Counted from the stretch's first letter, positions 1-9,003 are shown. The stretch: 62,191 nt of DNA from an uncultured Acidimicrobiales bacterium (GCA_937997485.1 CALKTH010000029.1:1-62191), one strand, 5' to 3'. Notes: a model not told the origin generated them from the letters alone. Numbers and translations are program-made.

Positions 1-2
1 CC

Positions 3-731
3 GCTCCCTCGGCGGCGGCAGCCACCGGCGTCCGTTCGCTGAGCGAGGCTCGGGAGCGTCGCAACCGCCAGCTGCCGAGTTGGCTTGGTGCTGCTGCGGT
101 TGCCGTGCTCATCGTGGGTGGGCTGAGCGTCTTCGCACTCAACAACCAGGACAGCACGGAAGAAACCGCCAGCGTGCCGGTCGGCGCGGACAGCGCCTCT
201 GCCTCCCGCACGAACGACGACGCAGCCGACGCCGACGACGAGGCCATGGAGGAAGACGCCATGGAGCAAGAAGCAATGGAAGACGACGCCATGGAGGAGA
301 GCGCTGCGATGCTCGCCGAGAGCGGTGAAGCAGAGAGCAGCGAGCCAGCCATCGAAGAAGAAGCCATGGAAGACGCCATGGCAGAGGACGCCGACCTTGA
401 AACCGGGGCTGAAGAGGCTCCGGCGACAACCACAACACTGGCCGCAGAGGAGCCCGAGCTCGATGAACCCCGAACACCCATCGCACTCCAGCTCGAGGAC
501 GGCGAGTCAGCCGTTGATGCCTACCTTCGGCTGCTCCCAGAGCTCGGTGATCCACAAGACGGTCGGTGTGCGTTGGCCCAGGACGTGGCCGGCCTTGCGG
601 CACCCGCTGACCTCGTCGGCTTCGTCTTCGTTGTGACCCAAGACGGCTTCGGCGAGCTGTTCGTCGCCGAGACCGACGACGGTCTCACTGCCGTCATCGT
701 CGACCAAGCGTGCGTGCTGCTCCACGAGTGA
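3..731 (+). CDS. Anti-sigma-like single-pass membrane protein, 5' truncated
   Basis: The frame is open from the left edge, so the true start lies outside; a GTG at 105 would begin inside the membrane helix and is not a sensible start. The visible part has a short basic cytoplasmic segment, one hydrophobic helix (around positions 84-145), a long Met/Glu/Ala/Asp-rich acidic stretch built from irregular repeats of the type AMEEDAMEQEAMEDDAMEE, a Pro/Thr/Glu linker and a compact C-terminal domain containing Cys (CALAQDV, DQACVLL). This layout resembles anti-sigma factors, and other actinobacteria have a sigma/anti-sigma pair before trxA near the origin. The function is inferred from layout and position only. 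Confidence 0.55.
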   Translation, partial: APSAAAATGVRSLSEARERRNRQLPSWLGAAAVAVLIVGGLSVFALNNQDSTEETASVPVGADSASASRTNDDAADADDEAMEEDAMEQEAMEDDAMEESAAMLAESGEAESSEPAIEEEAMEDAMAEDADLETGAEEAPATTTTLAAEEPELDEPRTPIALQLEDGESAVDAYLRLLPELGDPQDGRCALAQDVAGLAAPADLVGFVFVVTQDGFGELFVAETDDGLTAVIVDQACVLLHE

Positions 732-792
732 GCATCGGGAACGAGTGACACGAACGAGGACGACAGCGCTCAAGCCCACTAGGCTCCCCGGA

Positions 793-1119
793 ATGTCAGA
801 CGTGGAACAGGCGACGGCGACCTCAGAAGATTGGCCGGCAAAGGCCGCCAACACGATTGTCGGCTATGTCGACACCGTCCGAGGCGCCACCACCGGCAAG
901 GCCTTGCTCATCTCTCGCTTGGCGGTCTATTTCGTCGCCATCGGGCTCATCGCCTTCGTGGCGCTGATCATCGGCCTGATCATCCTCGTCCGTCTGCTGG
1001 TCAACGTCACCGCCTACGTGCCAAGCGTCGACAGTGGCGAGACGTGGCTTGCCTACTGGATTCTTGGAGCCCTGTTCACGCTCGTGGGCATGTTCCTCTG
1101 GCGCAAGCGCGGCCGCTGA
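793..1119 (+). CDS. Small two-helix membrane protein
   Basis: 108 residues starting at ATG 793 (an upstream in-frame GTG at 745 gives an implausible Thr/Arg-rich leader). About 35 hydrophilic residues are followed by a helix (FVAIGLIAFVALIIGLIILV), a short loop with SVDSGETW, and a second helix ending in the basic anchor WRKRGR. It resembles small holin-superfamily/Actinobacteriota_Holin_E-type membrane proteins, but I recognise no family with certainty. It sits 61 bp after the anti-sigma-like gene and about 100 bp before trxA, probably in one transcription unit. Confidence 0.6.
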   Translation: MSDVEQATATSEDWPAKAANTIVGYVDTVRGATTGKALLISRLAVYFVAIGLIAFVALIIGLIILVRLLVNVTAYVPSVDSGETWLAYWILGALFTLVGMFLWRKRGR

Positions 1120-1216
1120 ACCACTCCCCTGGCGGGAATAACTGCTGATACTCCAGCGGTTCCACACTTCGTACTTCGCACCCCTGCGTTGCGAAACCAT
1201 CCATTTGGAGGCCCAC

Positions 1217-1537
1217 ATGTCTGATTCTGTCGAAAACCTCACCGAGGCCACCTTCGATGACACCGTCGCCGCACCTGGCGCACCCGTTGTTGTCGACTTC
1301 TGGGCCGATTGGTGCGGTCCATGCAAGATGATCGCTCCGATCCTTGACGAAATCGCCGACGAGCAAGGTGACAGTGTCAAGATCACCAAGCTCAACGTCG
1401 ACGAGAACCCCTCAATCGCTCAGCGGTTCGGCGTCATGTCGATTCCCACCATCCTCGTCTTCCGAGACGGCGAAGTGGATAAGCGCATCGTCGGCGCCAA
1501 GGGCAAGGCTCAGCTCCTTGAGGAGATCGGGCTCTAA
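1217..1537 (+). CDS. trxA: Thioredoxin
   Basis: 106-residue cytoplasmic thioredoxin, the electron donor for ribonucleotide reductase and other disulfide-linked enzymes. The active site WCGPC lies at residues 32-36 (Cys33 and Cys36), followed by the expected KMIAP helix, the LNVDENP strand and the cis-Pro loop MSIPT. Length is normal for the family. ATG 1217 is preceded by GGAG at 1207-1210; the in-frame TTG at 1205 overlaps that ribosome site and is rejected. No trxB is visible beside it, although the left edge is close. A strong terminator follows. Confidence 0.97.
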   Translation: MSDSVENLTEATFDDTVAAPGAPVVVDFWADWCGPCKMIAPILDEIADEQGDSVKITKLNVDENPSIAQRFGVMSIPTILVFRDGEVDKRIVGAKGKAQLLEEIGL

Positions 1538-1563
1538 GCCTTTCCGAACCTCAGTTCGAGTCA

Positions 1564-1589
1564 AAAGCGGGCACTCCGGTGCCCGCTTT
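1564..1589 (+). terminator. Rho-independent terminator of trxA
   Basis: A perfect 11-bp stem (AAAGCGGGCAC paired with GTGCCCGCTTT) around the loop TCCG, followed by T-rich sequence. It lies 27 bp after the trxA stop and separates trxA from the convergent parB. Confidence 0.9.
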
Positions 1590-1741
1590 CGTCGTTTTGG
1601 GCATATCACATGCCGCCCCGACGTCACGTGCGCGCCGCCGACGAGTCATCTCTGCCTCAGACGGTGAGGAGAAGTACACCTCTACTCTCAATCCCCACAT
1701 GGGGGTACAGTCTCGATTGAGAGTTCACAGAACCCACAGAG

Positions 1742-1750
1742 TTATCCCCA
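1742..1750 (+). promoter_or_regulatory. Possible DnaA-box-like site (TTATCCCCA)
   Basis: One mismatch from TTATCCACA, in the trxA/parB convergent intergenic region. It is isolated and may be chance. The rest of 1590-1767 shows no gene; the GC-rich TCCCCAGGCTGGGGA just after it could be a weak parB terminator stem. Confidence 0.25.
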
Positions 1751-1767
1751 GGCTGGGGAAACCCGGT

Positions 1768-2664
1768 TTAGCTCTCTTCGGAAGCCCGGCCCTCGACCAT
1801 GGCTCGATAGATGCGCTCGAGGTCCGCGAGGTCCGCGTATTCGATTGTGAGCTTTCCTCGGCCTTTACCACCCGATACTCGCACTCGTGTATCGAGGTGA
1901 GAGCCAAGGAGTTCTTCAAGCTCGAGTAGCGCCGCTGGCTTCGTCTCACCAATGGCGCGAGGCATCGCCCCGCCGTCGTCCCCCGGTGCCTCTGGCTCTT
2001 CTGTCGCTGAGCGCACGATCTCTTCGACCTGGCGCACGTTCAAACCATCAGCCACGATCCGCTTGGCCAAGGCTTCCTGGAATCCGCGATCTGGCGAACC
2101 CAACAGCGCCCGCGCATGGCCTGCGGCGAGCTCACCCGAAGCAACCATGCGCTGCACCGACCCGGGCAGCTGGAACAGGCGTAGCGTATTCGCCACCGCT
2201 GAACGACTCTTGCCTACCCGCTTCGCCACTTCGTCCTGCGTGAGCGAGAATTCGTCGATGAGTTGCTGGAATGCCGCCGCCTCTTCCAGCGAATTCAGAT
2301 CTTCGCGGTGCAAGTTCTCTACGACTGCCTGCTCCAGCGAGCGACGGTCATCGGCTTCGCGAAGCACGGCGGGGATCGTTGGCAATCCGGCTCGACGGGC
2401 AGCGCGCCAGCGCCGCTCCCCCGCGATCAGCTCAAAGCGATCCGGGCCCAACTGACGAACGAGTACAGGCTGCAGGACGCCGAGCTCGCGAACAGAGTCG
2501 GTAAGCGAGACCAGCGCTTCCTCTTCGAAGCGCGAGCGGGGCTGATACTCATTGGCTTGAATGGCAGCAACAGGGATCTCAAGGAGCTGACCCGACTCGT
2601 CACCGCTTGCTTCCGATGGAATCAACGAGCCGAGTCCTCGACCCAATCCACTACGACGGTTCAC
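1768..2664 (-). CDS. parB: Chromosome partitioning protein ParB
   Basis: 298 residues from GTG 2664. The longer open frame upstream runs antisense through parA and has no ParB features, while VNRRSGLGRGLGSLIPS is the classical ParB N-terminus. ParB binds parS, spreads by CTP-dependent clamp formation and segregates origins with ParA. Visible motifs are the CTP-site GERRWRA (residues 82-88), ENLHREDLN (116-124), the helix-turn-helix LTQDEVAKRVGKSRSAVANT (141-160) and a C-terminal dimerisation segment. It overlaps the parA stop by 14 bp, so the two are translationally coupled. Two perfect parS sites lie upstream of parA. Confidence 0.96.
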   Translation of the reverse strand: MNRRSGLGRGLGSLIPSEASGDESGQLLEIPVAAIQANEYQPRSRFEEEALVSLTDSVRELGVLQPVLVRQLGPDRFELIAGERRWRAARRAGLPTIPAVLREADDRRSLEQAVVENLHREDLNSLEEAAAFQQLIDEFSLTQDEVAKRVGKSRSAVANTLRLFQLPGSVQRMVASGELAAGHARALLGSPDRGFQEALAKRIVADGLNVRQVEEIVRSATEEPEAPGDDGGAMPRAIGETKPAALLELEELLGSHLDTRVRVSGGKGRGKLTIEYADLADLERIYRAMVEGRASEES

Positions 2665-3457
2665 CGGTGACCTCCTTGGCGAGGTCTCGATAGGCGAGGG
2701 CGCCACGAGACGTCGGATCGAACACTGTGATGGGTTGGCCGAAGCTCGGAGCCTCAGACAGCCGAACGGTGCGTGGGATGACGCTGCGACACACCTTCGA
2801 ACCGAAGTGCTCCCGCACCTCGCTGGCCACCTGGGCGGCCAAGTTGGTTCGAGCGTCATACATGACCAACACGATGTGAGAGAGCTGCAGCGCTGAGTTC
2901 AGATTCCGCTGCACCAGATCAACGTTGCGGAGCAGCTGTCCCAGGCCCTCGAGTGCGTAGTACTCACACTGCACCGGGACCAGCACCTCCGTTGCCGCGG
3001 CGAACGCGTTCACCGTCAGCAAGCCCAGCGAGGGTGGGCAGTCAATGAACACAAGGTCGTAGTCGTCTCCCACGGCGGCGAGCGCGTTCTTGAGTCGCAT
3101 CTCACGGCTGAACGCTGGAACCAGTTCAATCTCAGCACCGGCCAAGTCCAGGTTCGCGGGCGCAAGGAAGAGATTCCGCACTGCAGCCGCTTCTGTCGCA
3201 TCGTCGATGGGAACGTCGTGGAGCAAGACGTCGTACATCGAATGCTCGAGGCTGCGGGGATTGATCCCGAGACCCGTACTGGCGTTGCCCTGCGGGTCAA
3301 GATCGATGATGAGGACACGATGGCCCAACTCAGCCGCCGCAGCACCGAGGTTCACGGTGGTCGTCGTCTTGCCGACGCCACCCTTCTGGTTGGCGATCGC
3401 GATGATTCTTGGACCGGGCTTGGAGGATCCGCTGGATCCTGCTTCGAAGTTCGTCAC
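2651..3457 (-). CDS. parA: Chromosome partitioning ATPase ParA (Soj)
   Basis: 268 residues from GTG 3457, chosen because a good ribosome site (GGGGAGG) lies just upstream; an in-frame TTG at 3511 would add 18 residues that are not family-like. The deviant Walker A motif KGGVGKTTT starts at residue 25, followed by IDLDPQGN (Walker A' region) and VFIDCPPSLGLLTVNA (Walker B and switch). It is a nucleoid-associated ATPase that moves ParB-parS complexes. It begins the parAB pair, and its upstream side is the long gene-free parS region rather than rsmG, which would be the usual close neighbour. Confidence 0.96.
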   Translation of the reverse strand: MTNFEAGSSGSSKPGPRIIAIANQKGGVGKTTTTVNLGAAAAELGHRVLIIDLDPQGNASTGLGINPRSLEHSMYDVLLHDVPIDDATEAAAVRNLFLAPANLDLAGAEIELVPAFSREMRLKNALAAVGDDYDLVFIDCPPSLGLLTVNAFAAATEVLVPVQCEYYALEGLGQLLRNVDLVQRNLNSALQLSHIVLVMYDARTNLAAQVASEVREHFGSKVCRSVIPRTVRLSEAPSFGQPITVFDPTSRGALAYRDLAKEVTGEPS

Positions 3458-3555
3458 CGAACCTCCCCTTCGTAGTGCTGTGATCTTGGTCGGCGGCTGA
3501 CCGCGATGCAAGGACCAAACTCGGCCTTGGGCACCGGTGCGCTCTTCGGCGGCGA

Positions 3556-3571
3556 TGTTTCACGTGAAACA
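3556..3571. promoter_or_regulatory. parS site 1
   Basis: Exact 16-bp palindrome TGTTTCACGTGAAACA, identical to the widely conserved bacterial parS consensus; it lies 99 bp upstream of parA. ParB loads here. Confidence 0.97.
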
Positions 3572-4900
3572 TCAGGCCCCACAACCGGCGGGTACCCAAG
3601 CTATCCCAGGCCGTCGACAACCAGGCGTATCCCCAGCCAGAGATGCGCGGGAAGTGCATGATGGATCGCCTCTGCCCCGGCTCTGCTCGGTACGGCGCGG
3701 GCAGTCACAGCACGCCTTCGGCCACGCGCCACGCCCACTCCCTGGCCAAGACACCGTTCCGTCTCCCCGCCCGGTCCAGAGCGTTCCTCGGCGAGTCGTC
3801 GTCTCTCCATCCCCCTCACTCGGCCGACCGCCAACCTGGTGGCCACCGCACACTCCTCCCTCCATCACCAGCACATACCTCCCCATGACGAGCTCGACAG
3901 ACGTCGGTACTTCGCTCCAACCCCAATCCCCACCGACATCTTCACGCCGCTCCGCCGTTCAGCAAGAGCCTGAACCCACTGGCGCAGGGCAGTGGGACCT
4001 GGTCCACCTACGCAGCCCGGCCGGCGGATCGCATCGTCCCTTCGATGACCCGGTCGACGCGCCCCCACCTCCGCGTGCCTATGAGACTCGCCATCCACGG
4101 TCACCGATGCTGAAGACGGGCGCCATGCAAGCGCTGGTCGTCGCGAATCCCGAATCGTGCCGTCGCTCGCCGCATGCGAGGCGGTGGACACTTGAACTGC
4201 ATCGAACATTGCCCGTCCCATTCGAAGAAGCATCGAGACCGTCTCCGATCTGAGAGCGCCAACCGATCGCGCACGAACGACGATCAGTTGACTCAGCTCC
4301 TCCGACATTCCGTCTGAGGTTGATCGCCATGGAGCGGAGGCATCGCGTCCTCGCTTCCGCTGTGCGCTCCACGACTCACCGAGGTGGACCGAGTGAAGAC
4401 CCCAGCAGCGGAGAACGTTGCCGCCTCCTGCCGTCGTCCACCAGGCGTGGCGTCAATCCGAAGACATCACCTTTCAAGGGTCATTGCGCGCGTCCGCAGC
4501 AGGTACGACCAATCGGGCCGCAGTTCCATCTCGTCTCGAAACCGATCTTGAGCGCTCTGCAGACGACGGCGTCCTGACCTGCTCGCGTCGGGGATCTAGT
4601 TCGGCAGGACGTTCTCAACGACAACGCAGCCCCTAGGCGAGAACGCCGTGGAAGGCCGGAGAGCCCCAGGGTTCTACGTCACCACTCCCGACTCCATCGA
4701 GTGAACGAGCCGTGCCGAGCTGCGTCCCAGTGGAGCGTTCCGCAAACGGCATCCCAAGGTCTCCACGCTGAGAGCCCCTCGCCCTTTCAGGAGCGCAGGA
4801 GAGGTGAGGAGTAACACCTGCTTGGGAAGATCGGTGAGTCCACCGCTCGGTATTGGTCGTCGACACGACAGTGCCTGCAGGCCAGAGAGGCTCGACATAA

Positions 4901-4916
4901 TGTTTCACGTGAAACA
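4901..4916. promoter_or_regulatory. parS site 2
   Basis: A second exact copy of TGTTTCACGTGAAACA, 244 bp downstream of the rsmG stop. Paired parS sites close to the origin are typical of actinobacteria. Confidence 0.97.
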
Positions 4917-5159
4917 CTTCCGTGGCGCGTGGCGCCCTACGGAAGCATCGTGGCGAGCATAGGGTCGCCCTTGCAGGTCATGGCGGGACCGCTCGCCGCG
5001 CTTCCATGTCAACGTGGCCGAAGAAGCAATTCCTCGCGTTGATCGGCGCCTGGTCGCCCAGCACTCGCACCCGCCGCGGCGCTTCGTGCATTCGCAGCGC
5101 CAGGTCCGCCCCTTGTGAACCGTTGCCCGCGGGTCCGCGGCCAACGACGCGGGTGCTGA

Positions 5160-5819
5160 CTACTCGAACCGGAAGAGTGGCGTTCGCTTTTGCTGACGCG
5201 CAGGCCGGGGGAGTGACGGGTCAAGATCACCGACACGCTCGAAAACCGCAATACCTGCCACATCGTCTTCTCGCGGGCCAGCCTCGGAACTCGGCGGGCG
5301 TTGAGCGAGGCCGATCCCGGACAGCACGTCCTTGGGCCATGGCCGCAAATCAGGAGGTTCGCTGATGAGGAGTCGCCCGCCAGGCTTCAGATAGCCGAGC
5401 GAACACTCCACCGTGATTGCAGGAGGCCCGAAGCCTCGACAAACGACCACATCGAAGGCGGCTCGCAGGTCGGCGTCGTGCGCCTTCTCCTCGGCTCGTC
5501 CTTGAATCACGGTCACCCGGTCGCTGATACCCAGCTCCGTTGCTGCCCAGACCAGGAAGGAGCAGCGTTTCTGCGCTGCATCCAGCAAGACGCCGGTCAT
5601 GTCCGGGCGATCAACGAGCAGCGGAAGACCGGGAACTCCGCCGCCAGAACCCAAATCAATGAACCGCTCCGCCTCAGACGGGACATTGGCCGTGTACACC
5701 GCAGCGTGGTCCCGATGAGCGCGAAACGGGCCCGGGCCGAGGAAACCCACGGCCCGAGCCCGTTCAAGAACGGTGAGGAGGGTGTCCTCAGTCGTCAGCG
5801 GAGTCTCCCGCGTCGTCAT
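5160..5819 (-). CDS. rsmG: 16S rRNA (guanine-527-N7) methyltransferase RsmG
   Basis: 219 residues from ATG 5819; other in-frame ATGs at 5828 and 5837 are possible because no clear ribosome site decides. It methylates G527 of 16S rRNA with S-adenosylmethionine. The SAM-binding motif DLGSGGGVPGLPL is at residues 55-67, followed by QKRCSFL and the acidic RAEE loop. The usual SRAVA motif appears as CRGFGPPA. It overlaps the 3' end of jag by 32 bp, within the minus-strand rpmH-to-rsmG ribosome/membrane operon. Loss of RsmG gives low-level streptomycin resistance in other bacteria. Confidence 0.93.
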   Translation of the reverse strand: MTTRETPLTTEDTLLTVLERARAVGFLGPGPFRAHRDHAAVYTANVPSEAERFIDLGSGGGVPGLPLLVDRPDMTGVLLDAAQKRCSFLVWAATELGISDRVTVIQGRAEEKAHDADLRAAFDVVVCRGFGPPAITVECSLGYLKPGGRLLISEPPDLRPWPKDVLSGIGLAQRPPSSEAGPREDDVAGIAVFERVGDLDPSLPRPARQQKRTPLFRFE

Positions 5820-6786
5820 CACCGGCATCGTCGACATCTGCGGCCGCTGCGGGCTCATTCGGCACCACTACGACGAAGCGTCGCGGATCGGTGCCGGCAG
5901 ACCGGGTGGTCACGGCTCCGTGGTCGGTGAGGGCGTCGTGCACGATCTTTCGATCAGCGGACGTCATCGGATCGAGCGAAATCTCTACGCCTTCAGCAGC
6001 TGCCTTGTCCGCAGCCTTGGCTGCGAAGCTGATCAACGCCTCTCGACGAGCTTCCCGGTAGCCACCGACATCCACCTTGATGCGAATGGAGGAGGGAGCC
6101 GTCCGCTGAGCGGTCACTCGCGTCAGTTCCTGGATGGCGTCGAGCGTGCGAGCCTTTGGACCAAGGAGCAATCCGTGCTTGCCTTCGATTTGTGCTCGGA
6201 TTTCTTCGTCATCCGTGTCGAGTGTGACATCGGTTTCGATACCGAAGGCTGTGGTCAAGCCATTCAGGAACGAATCCACGCAGTCCCGTACGTCTTCCAT
6301 GGACGATTCCTCTTTCTGTTGCCGGTCGGGCTTCTGGCCTCCGGAGCGGCGCTTGCCACCACGGTTGCCGTCAGCCTTCTCGCCCTTCGGACGATCGGAT
6401 TGCTGGTTGCTGTTTCGGTTCTTCGCTGCTGGCTTGTCGCCGGCCTCGGCAAGATCGTTCGTCGCGGCCTTGGTTCGGCCGCCGCCCTTGGTTCCGCCAG
6501 TCGCACCGCTGCGAGACTGGTTGTCGTTGCGATTGCCGCCGTCGCCAGCCGGCTTGCGTCCGCTGCGCTTGCGGCCACGCTTGTCGCGGCGATCGTCCTT
6601 TGAACGCGGCGCTTTCGGCTCAATGCGGGCGCGGACTCGGGCCTCGCCTCTCGTTCGGCCGAACAAACCCTTCGTGGGCTCTTCGAGAATCTCGAACTGG
6701 GCCTCGGATTCGTCTACGCCCAGCTTGTCGAGCGCTTGATCCTTGGCTTCTTCGATGGACTTCGCGGTGGTTTCAACCCATTCCAC
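5788..6786 (-). CDS. jag: Jag/KhpB RNA-binding protein (Jag-N, KH, R3H)
   Basis: 332 residues from GTG 6786, six bases after the yidC stop. The N-terminal Jag domain (residues 1-50, with KGLFGRTRGEARVRARI) is followed by an unusually long basic, Lys/Arg/Gly/Asn-rich linker (about 55-175), a KH domain with GKHGLLLGPKARTLDAIQELT, and an R3H domain ending in DPRRFVVVVPN. The C-terminus is an acidic Asp/Ala tail. Jag/KhpB binds RNA and is linked to cell division and envelope growth in Gram-positives; it is encoded beside yidC in many bacteria. The long charged linker is longer than in most homologues. Confidence 0.95.
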   Translation of the reverse strand: MEWVETTAKSIEEAKDQALDKLGVDESEAQFEILEEPTKGLFGRTRGEARVRARIEPKAPRSKDDRRDKRGRKRSGRKPAGDGGNRNDNQSRSGATGGTKGGGRTKAATNDLAEAGDKPAAKNRNSNQQSDRPKGEKADGNRGGKRRSGGQKPDRQQKEESSMEDVRDCVDSFLNGLTTAFGIETDVTLDTDDEEIRAQIEGKHGLLLGPKARTLDAIQELTRVTAQRTAPSSIRIKVDVGGYREARREALISFAAKAADKAAAEGVEISLDPMTSADRKIVHDALTDHGAVTTRSAGTDPRRFVVVVPNEPAAAADVDDAGDDDAGDSADD

Positions 6787-6792
6787 GCTGTG

Positions 6793-7974
6793 CTACCTCT
6801 TCCGCTTCTTCTTCGATGGTTGTGATTTCGTGCCCTTTGGCGTCACACGGCTTGACGCCGCTTCCGCCTTCTTGGCCTTGGCTTGCTTCTCGGCACGGAG
6901 CTTCTGCCATTCCGCATTGCGACCCTTGGCCCCGCTCTTGCCGCCATTGGTTGCCGCTTTGTCAGTACCGGATTTCTTGGCCTTCGAAGCGTCGTTGGCC
7001 TTGGCTCCCTTGCTTGCCTTGCCATTGCTCTTGTTGGCCCCGCTCTTGCTGGAGTTCTTCGCGCTCGCATCGCTGTCGTTCGAGTCGGAGACGTCATCAC
7101 CGGACGTCTTCTGCTCCGCGATCTTCTTGGCCCCGGGCGGCACATTGGTGCCGGACTCGGCCTCCTTGCCGTAGATCTGACGAGTGATGTACGCCTGCTG
7201 CCCGATGCGGAACACGTTGGACGTCGCCCAGTAGAGCACCAGACCGGCCGGGAACAGGAAGCTCCAGAAGCCAGAGAGCAGCGGGAGGAAACGGAGGAGA
7301 AGCTGCTGCTGAGCGGGCATTGGTGTGTCGCCACTGCGACGAGCCGTGACCTGTCGCTGCTGGTAGTAGCTCGTGAACACCACGAAGGCGATGAGCAATA
7401 CGTAGGGGAGTGCACCGACAAAGTCGTTCTGGAGAATGTCCCATGCCTGAGAGGCAAGATCGAAGGGACCGAACTTCATCTCTGTCGACCCCTGCAGATC
7501 TTGGTACATCTCCGTGTCGGTGCTGAGATAGCGCGGCTCGATCTCGTCGCCGACGAGCGGAGCGCTTCCCTGAAGGGTGCGAACCTGGTTGATGGCGTCG
7601 AAGAACGGTGCTTGATCGGCTCGGCGAGTCACACCACGCAGCACCTGGAAGAGCACGAGGAAGACAGGCAGCTGAGCCACCATCGGCAAGCAACCGCCAA
7701 CGGGATTGATGCCATTCTCCGAGTAGAGCTTCATGAGCTCTTGGTTCATGACCTCGCGGTCGTCCTTGTGTTCCTTTTGCAGGCGCTTCAGTTCGGGCTG
7801 GATGTGCTGCATTTTGATCGTGCTGCGAGTGGCCTTGAGCGTCAGCGGCATGAGCAAGACCATGACGCTGAACGTCAGCAGGATGATGGCCACGCCGTAG
7901 CTCCCGCCCACAACGGGGAGGGAATACAGCGCTGCCAGCGCCTGGGAGATCGCCCTGATGAACGGATCAAACAT
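6793..7974 (-). CDS. yidC: Membrane protein insertase YidC (Oxa1 family)
   Basis: 393 residues from ATG 7974, three bases after the yidD stop. It inserts Sec-dependent and Sec-independent proteins into the inner membrane. The Gram-positive-type layout is visible: an N-terminal helix, then PVVGGSYGVAIILLTFSVMV, the hairpin with KMQHIQPELKRLQKEHKDD, further helices with NPVGGCLPMVAQLPVFLVLF, and a final helix before RIGQQAYITRQIYG. The last 100 residues are a Lys/Ala/Ser/Asn-rich cytoplasmic tail ending KKKRKR, of a kind that can contact ribosomes. An inserted loop between helices (about 115-185) faces outside. Confidence 0.96.
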   Translation of the reverse strand: MFDPFIRAISQALAALYSLPVVGGSYGVAIILLTFSVMVLLMPLTLKATRSTIKMQHIQPELKRLQKEHKDDREVMNQELMKLYSENGINPVGGCLPMVAQLPVFLVLFQVLRGVTRRADQAPFFDAINQVRTLQGSAPLVGDEIEPRYLSTDTEMYQDLQGSTEMKFGPFDLASQAWDILQNDFVGALPYVLLIAFVVFTSYYQQRQVTARRSGDTPMPAQQQLLLRFLPLLSGFWSFLFPAGLVLYWATSNVFRIGQQAYITRQIYGKEAESGTNVPPGAKKIAEQKTSGDDVSDSNDSDASAKNSSKSGANKSNGKASKGAKANDASKAKKSGTDKAATNGGKSGAKGRNAEWQKLRAEKQAKAKKAEAASSRVTPKGTKSQPSKKKRKR

Positions 7975-7977
7975 GAT

Positions 7978-8199
7978 CTACCTCTTGGGTTCCGGGACAG
8001 GATCGAAACCGAACGATCCGAACGGGTGGCATCGAGAGATGCGGCGGAGAGACAGCCACAACCCACGGGCAGCCCCGTGGTCGGTAATGGCTTCGTGTGC
8101 GTAATGAGAACAGGTGGGAATGTACCGACAGCGGGGCGTGCGAGCCGGTGCTGTGGACTGGTAGAGCCGGATCAACGCCAGTGCCCCGCGCCCGACCAC
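7978..8199 (-). CDS. yidD: Membrane protein insertion efficiency factor YidD
   Basis: 73 residues from GTG 8199, two bases after the rnpA stop. The family signature is intact: [30 protein letters not shown], shown here in part, with three conserved Cys (Cys23, Cys29 and a substituted later position), and the tail [14 protein letters not shown]. YidD is a small amphipathic protein that assists YidC-mediated insertion. Its place between rnpA and yidC is the conserved one. Confidence 0.93.
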   Translation of the reverse strand: MVGRGALALIRLYQSTAPARTPRCRYIPTCSHYAHEAITDHGAARGLWLSLRRISRCHPFGSFGFDPVPEPKR

Positions 8200-8201
8200 G
8201 A

Positions 8202-8549
8202 TCAGCCCTCAACCCGCTGCAAACAGCGGGCAACGTCGGAACGGATCTGATCGAACGGCGCGGTAAGGAGCGCTCTCGACCCGCCAAAAAGCAGCGCGCC
8301 ACCCACCGAGTGGGCCTCGATCGACTCAGTGGTTTCCAAGCGCAGGGCAGCCCGGAGACGCCGACGAGCTCGATTCCGCTCCACGGCGTTGCCGAAACGG
8401 CGGCCAAAGACGAAACCAACGTTCGTCACGTCGGGCGCGCAAAACGGGGCGTCAGCCAAATGGGTGAGGCGTACAGAACCAGACCGCACGCGCTTCCCAT
8501 TCGCGGACAACGCCGCAAAGGTCGCTCGATGAGTGATCGGAGCGATCAC
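8202..8549 (-). CDS. rnpA: Ribonuclease P protein component
   Basis: 115 residues. GTG 8549 is chosen because it forms a GTGA overlap with the rpmH stop; longer in-frame extensions run antisense-like through rpmH. RnpA is the protein subunit of RNase P, needed for 5' maturation of tRNAs. The signature [19 protein letters not shown], the family's basic RNA-binding helix, is clear, preceded by NVGFVF. The C-terminal third ([17 protein letters not shown]) is less conserved. The first 15 residues include [16 protein letters not shown], matching the usual region. Confidence 0.94.
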   Translation of the reverse strand: MIAPITHRATFAALSANGKRVRSGSVRLTHLADAPFCAPDVTNVGFVFGRRFGNAVERNRARRRLRAALRLETTESIEAHSVGGALLFGGSRALLTAPFDQIRSDVARCLQRVEG

Positions 8550-8680
8550 GCACTCAGCTTGTGACGGCCCTTCAGGCGGCGGGAGCGCAGAACGGCGCGG
8601 CCGCCGCGAGTTGCCTTCCGGGCACGGAATCCGTGCTTGGTGGAACGCTTGCGATTGTTGGGCTGGAATGTGCGCTTCAT
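8546..8680 (-). CDS. rpmH: 50S ribosomal protein L34
   Basis: 44 residues from ATG 8680, with the near-invariant sequence [20 protein letters not shown] followed by a [19 protein letters not shown] ending. It is the first gene of the minus-strand operon reading away from the origin. The preceding open frame back to 8848 is only leader sequence. The next gene, rnpA, overlaps by 4 bp. Confidence 0.98.
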   Translation of the reverse strand: MKRTFQPNNRKRSTKHGFRARKATRGGRAVLRSRRLKGRHKLSA

Positions 8681-8902
8681 GGAACGACTCCTCGAGCGAG
8701 AGCGGATGGGGTTGCGCAGGGAAGGGGCCCGGCACAGCGCAATCCCGACCGGGGGTCGACCAGAGCCAGATGGCGGCGACCAGGGCAGAGGGGACTGCCT
8801 ACGTGTGTGAGGGTGTGATGCGTTCGGGTCGCCCCGGACGTGCACCAAACATCTCGATGCGCAGTGTGGGCAGGGTAGGCGCCTGACCAGGGCGATCCAA
8901 CC

Positions 8903-8911
8903 TTTTCCACA
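8903..8911 (+). promoter_or_regulatory. DnaA box-like (TTTTCCACA)
   Basis: One mismatch from the actinobacterial DnaA box TTGTCCACA, upstream of dnaA; probably part of the origin or dnaA autoregulation. Confidence 0.5.
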
Positions 8912-9003
8912 GGTGCGGTGGTAGCGCCCGATGGGCCCCTGCTAGCGTCGAATCTTCAACCCTTCCCGCAGGGTCGTCCGTTCGGTTCGAGTGCGCTTCA
9001 TCG

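Larger units (their letters stand above)
3458..5159. other. 1.7-kb gene-free region between parA and rsmG, carrying parS sites
   Basis: No convincing coding sequence is visible on either strand. The open frames are rich in Arg, Pro, Ser and His with no domain signature, and several begin inside the parS palindromes. Two perfect parS sites lie near its ends, 1,345 bp apart. The best remaining candidate frame (minus strand, about 4308 down to 3865, beginning MSEELSQLIVVRARS) loses protein-like character after about 45 residues. The region presumably serves centromere function and the parAB and other promoters. Confidence 0.7.

Noticed and set aside
3865..4308. A 147-codon minus-strand frame (MSEELSQLIVVRARS...)
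   Set aside because: The start looks protein-like, but the rest is Arg/Gly/Pro-rich with no domain and weak codon bias, and no ribosome site is evident. Kept only as a remark in the region entry.
3330..4917. Reading frames beginning MFHVKH within the parS sites
   Set aside because: ATGTTTCACGTGAAACAT spells MFHVKH in one frame, so frames start there by chance; none continues into recognisable protein.
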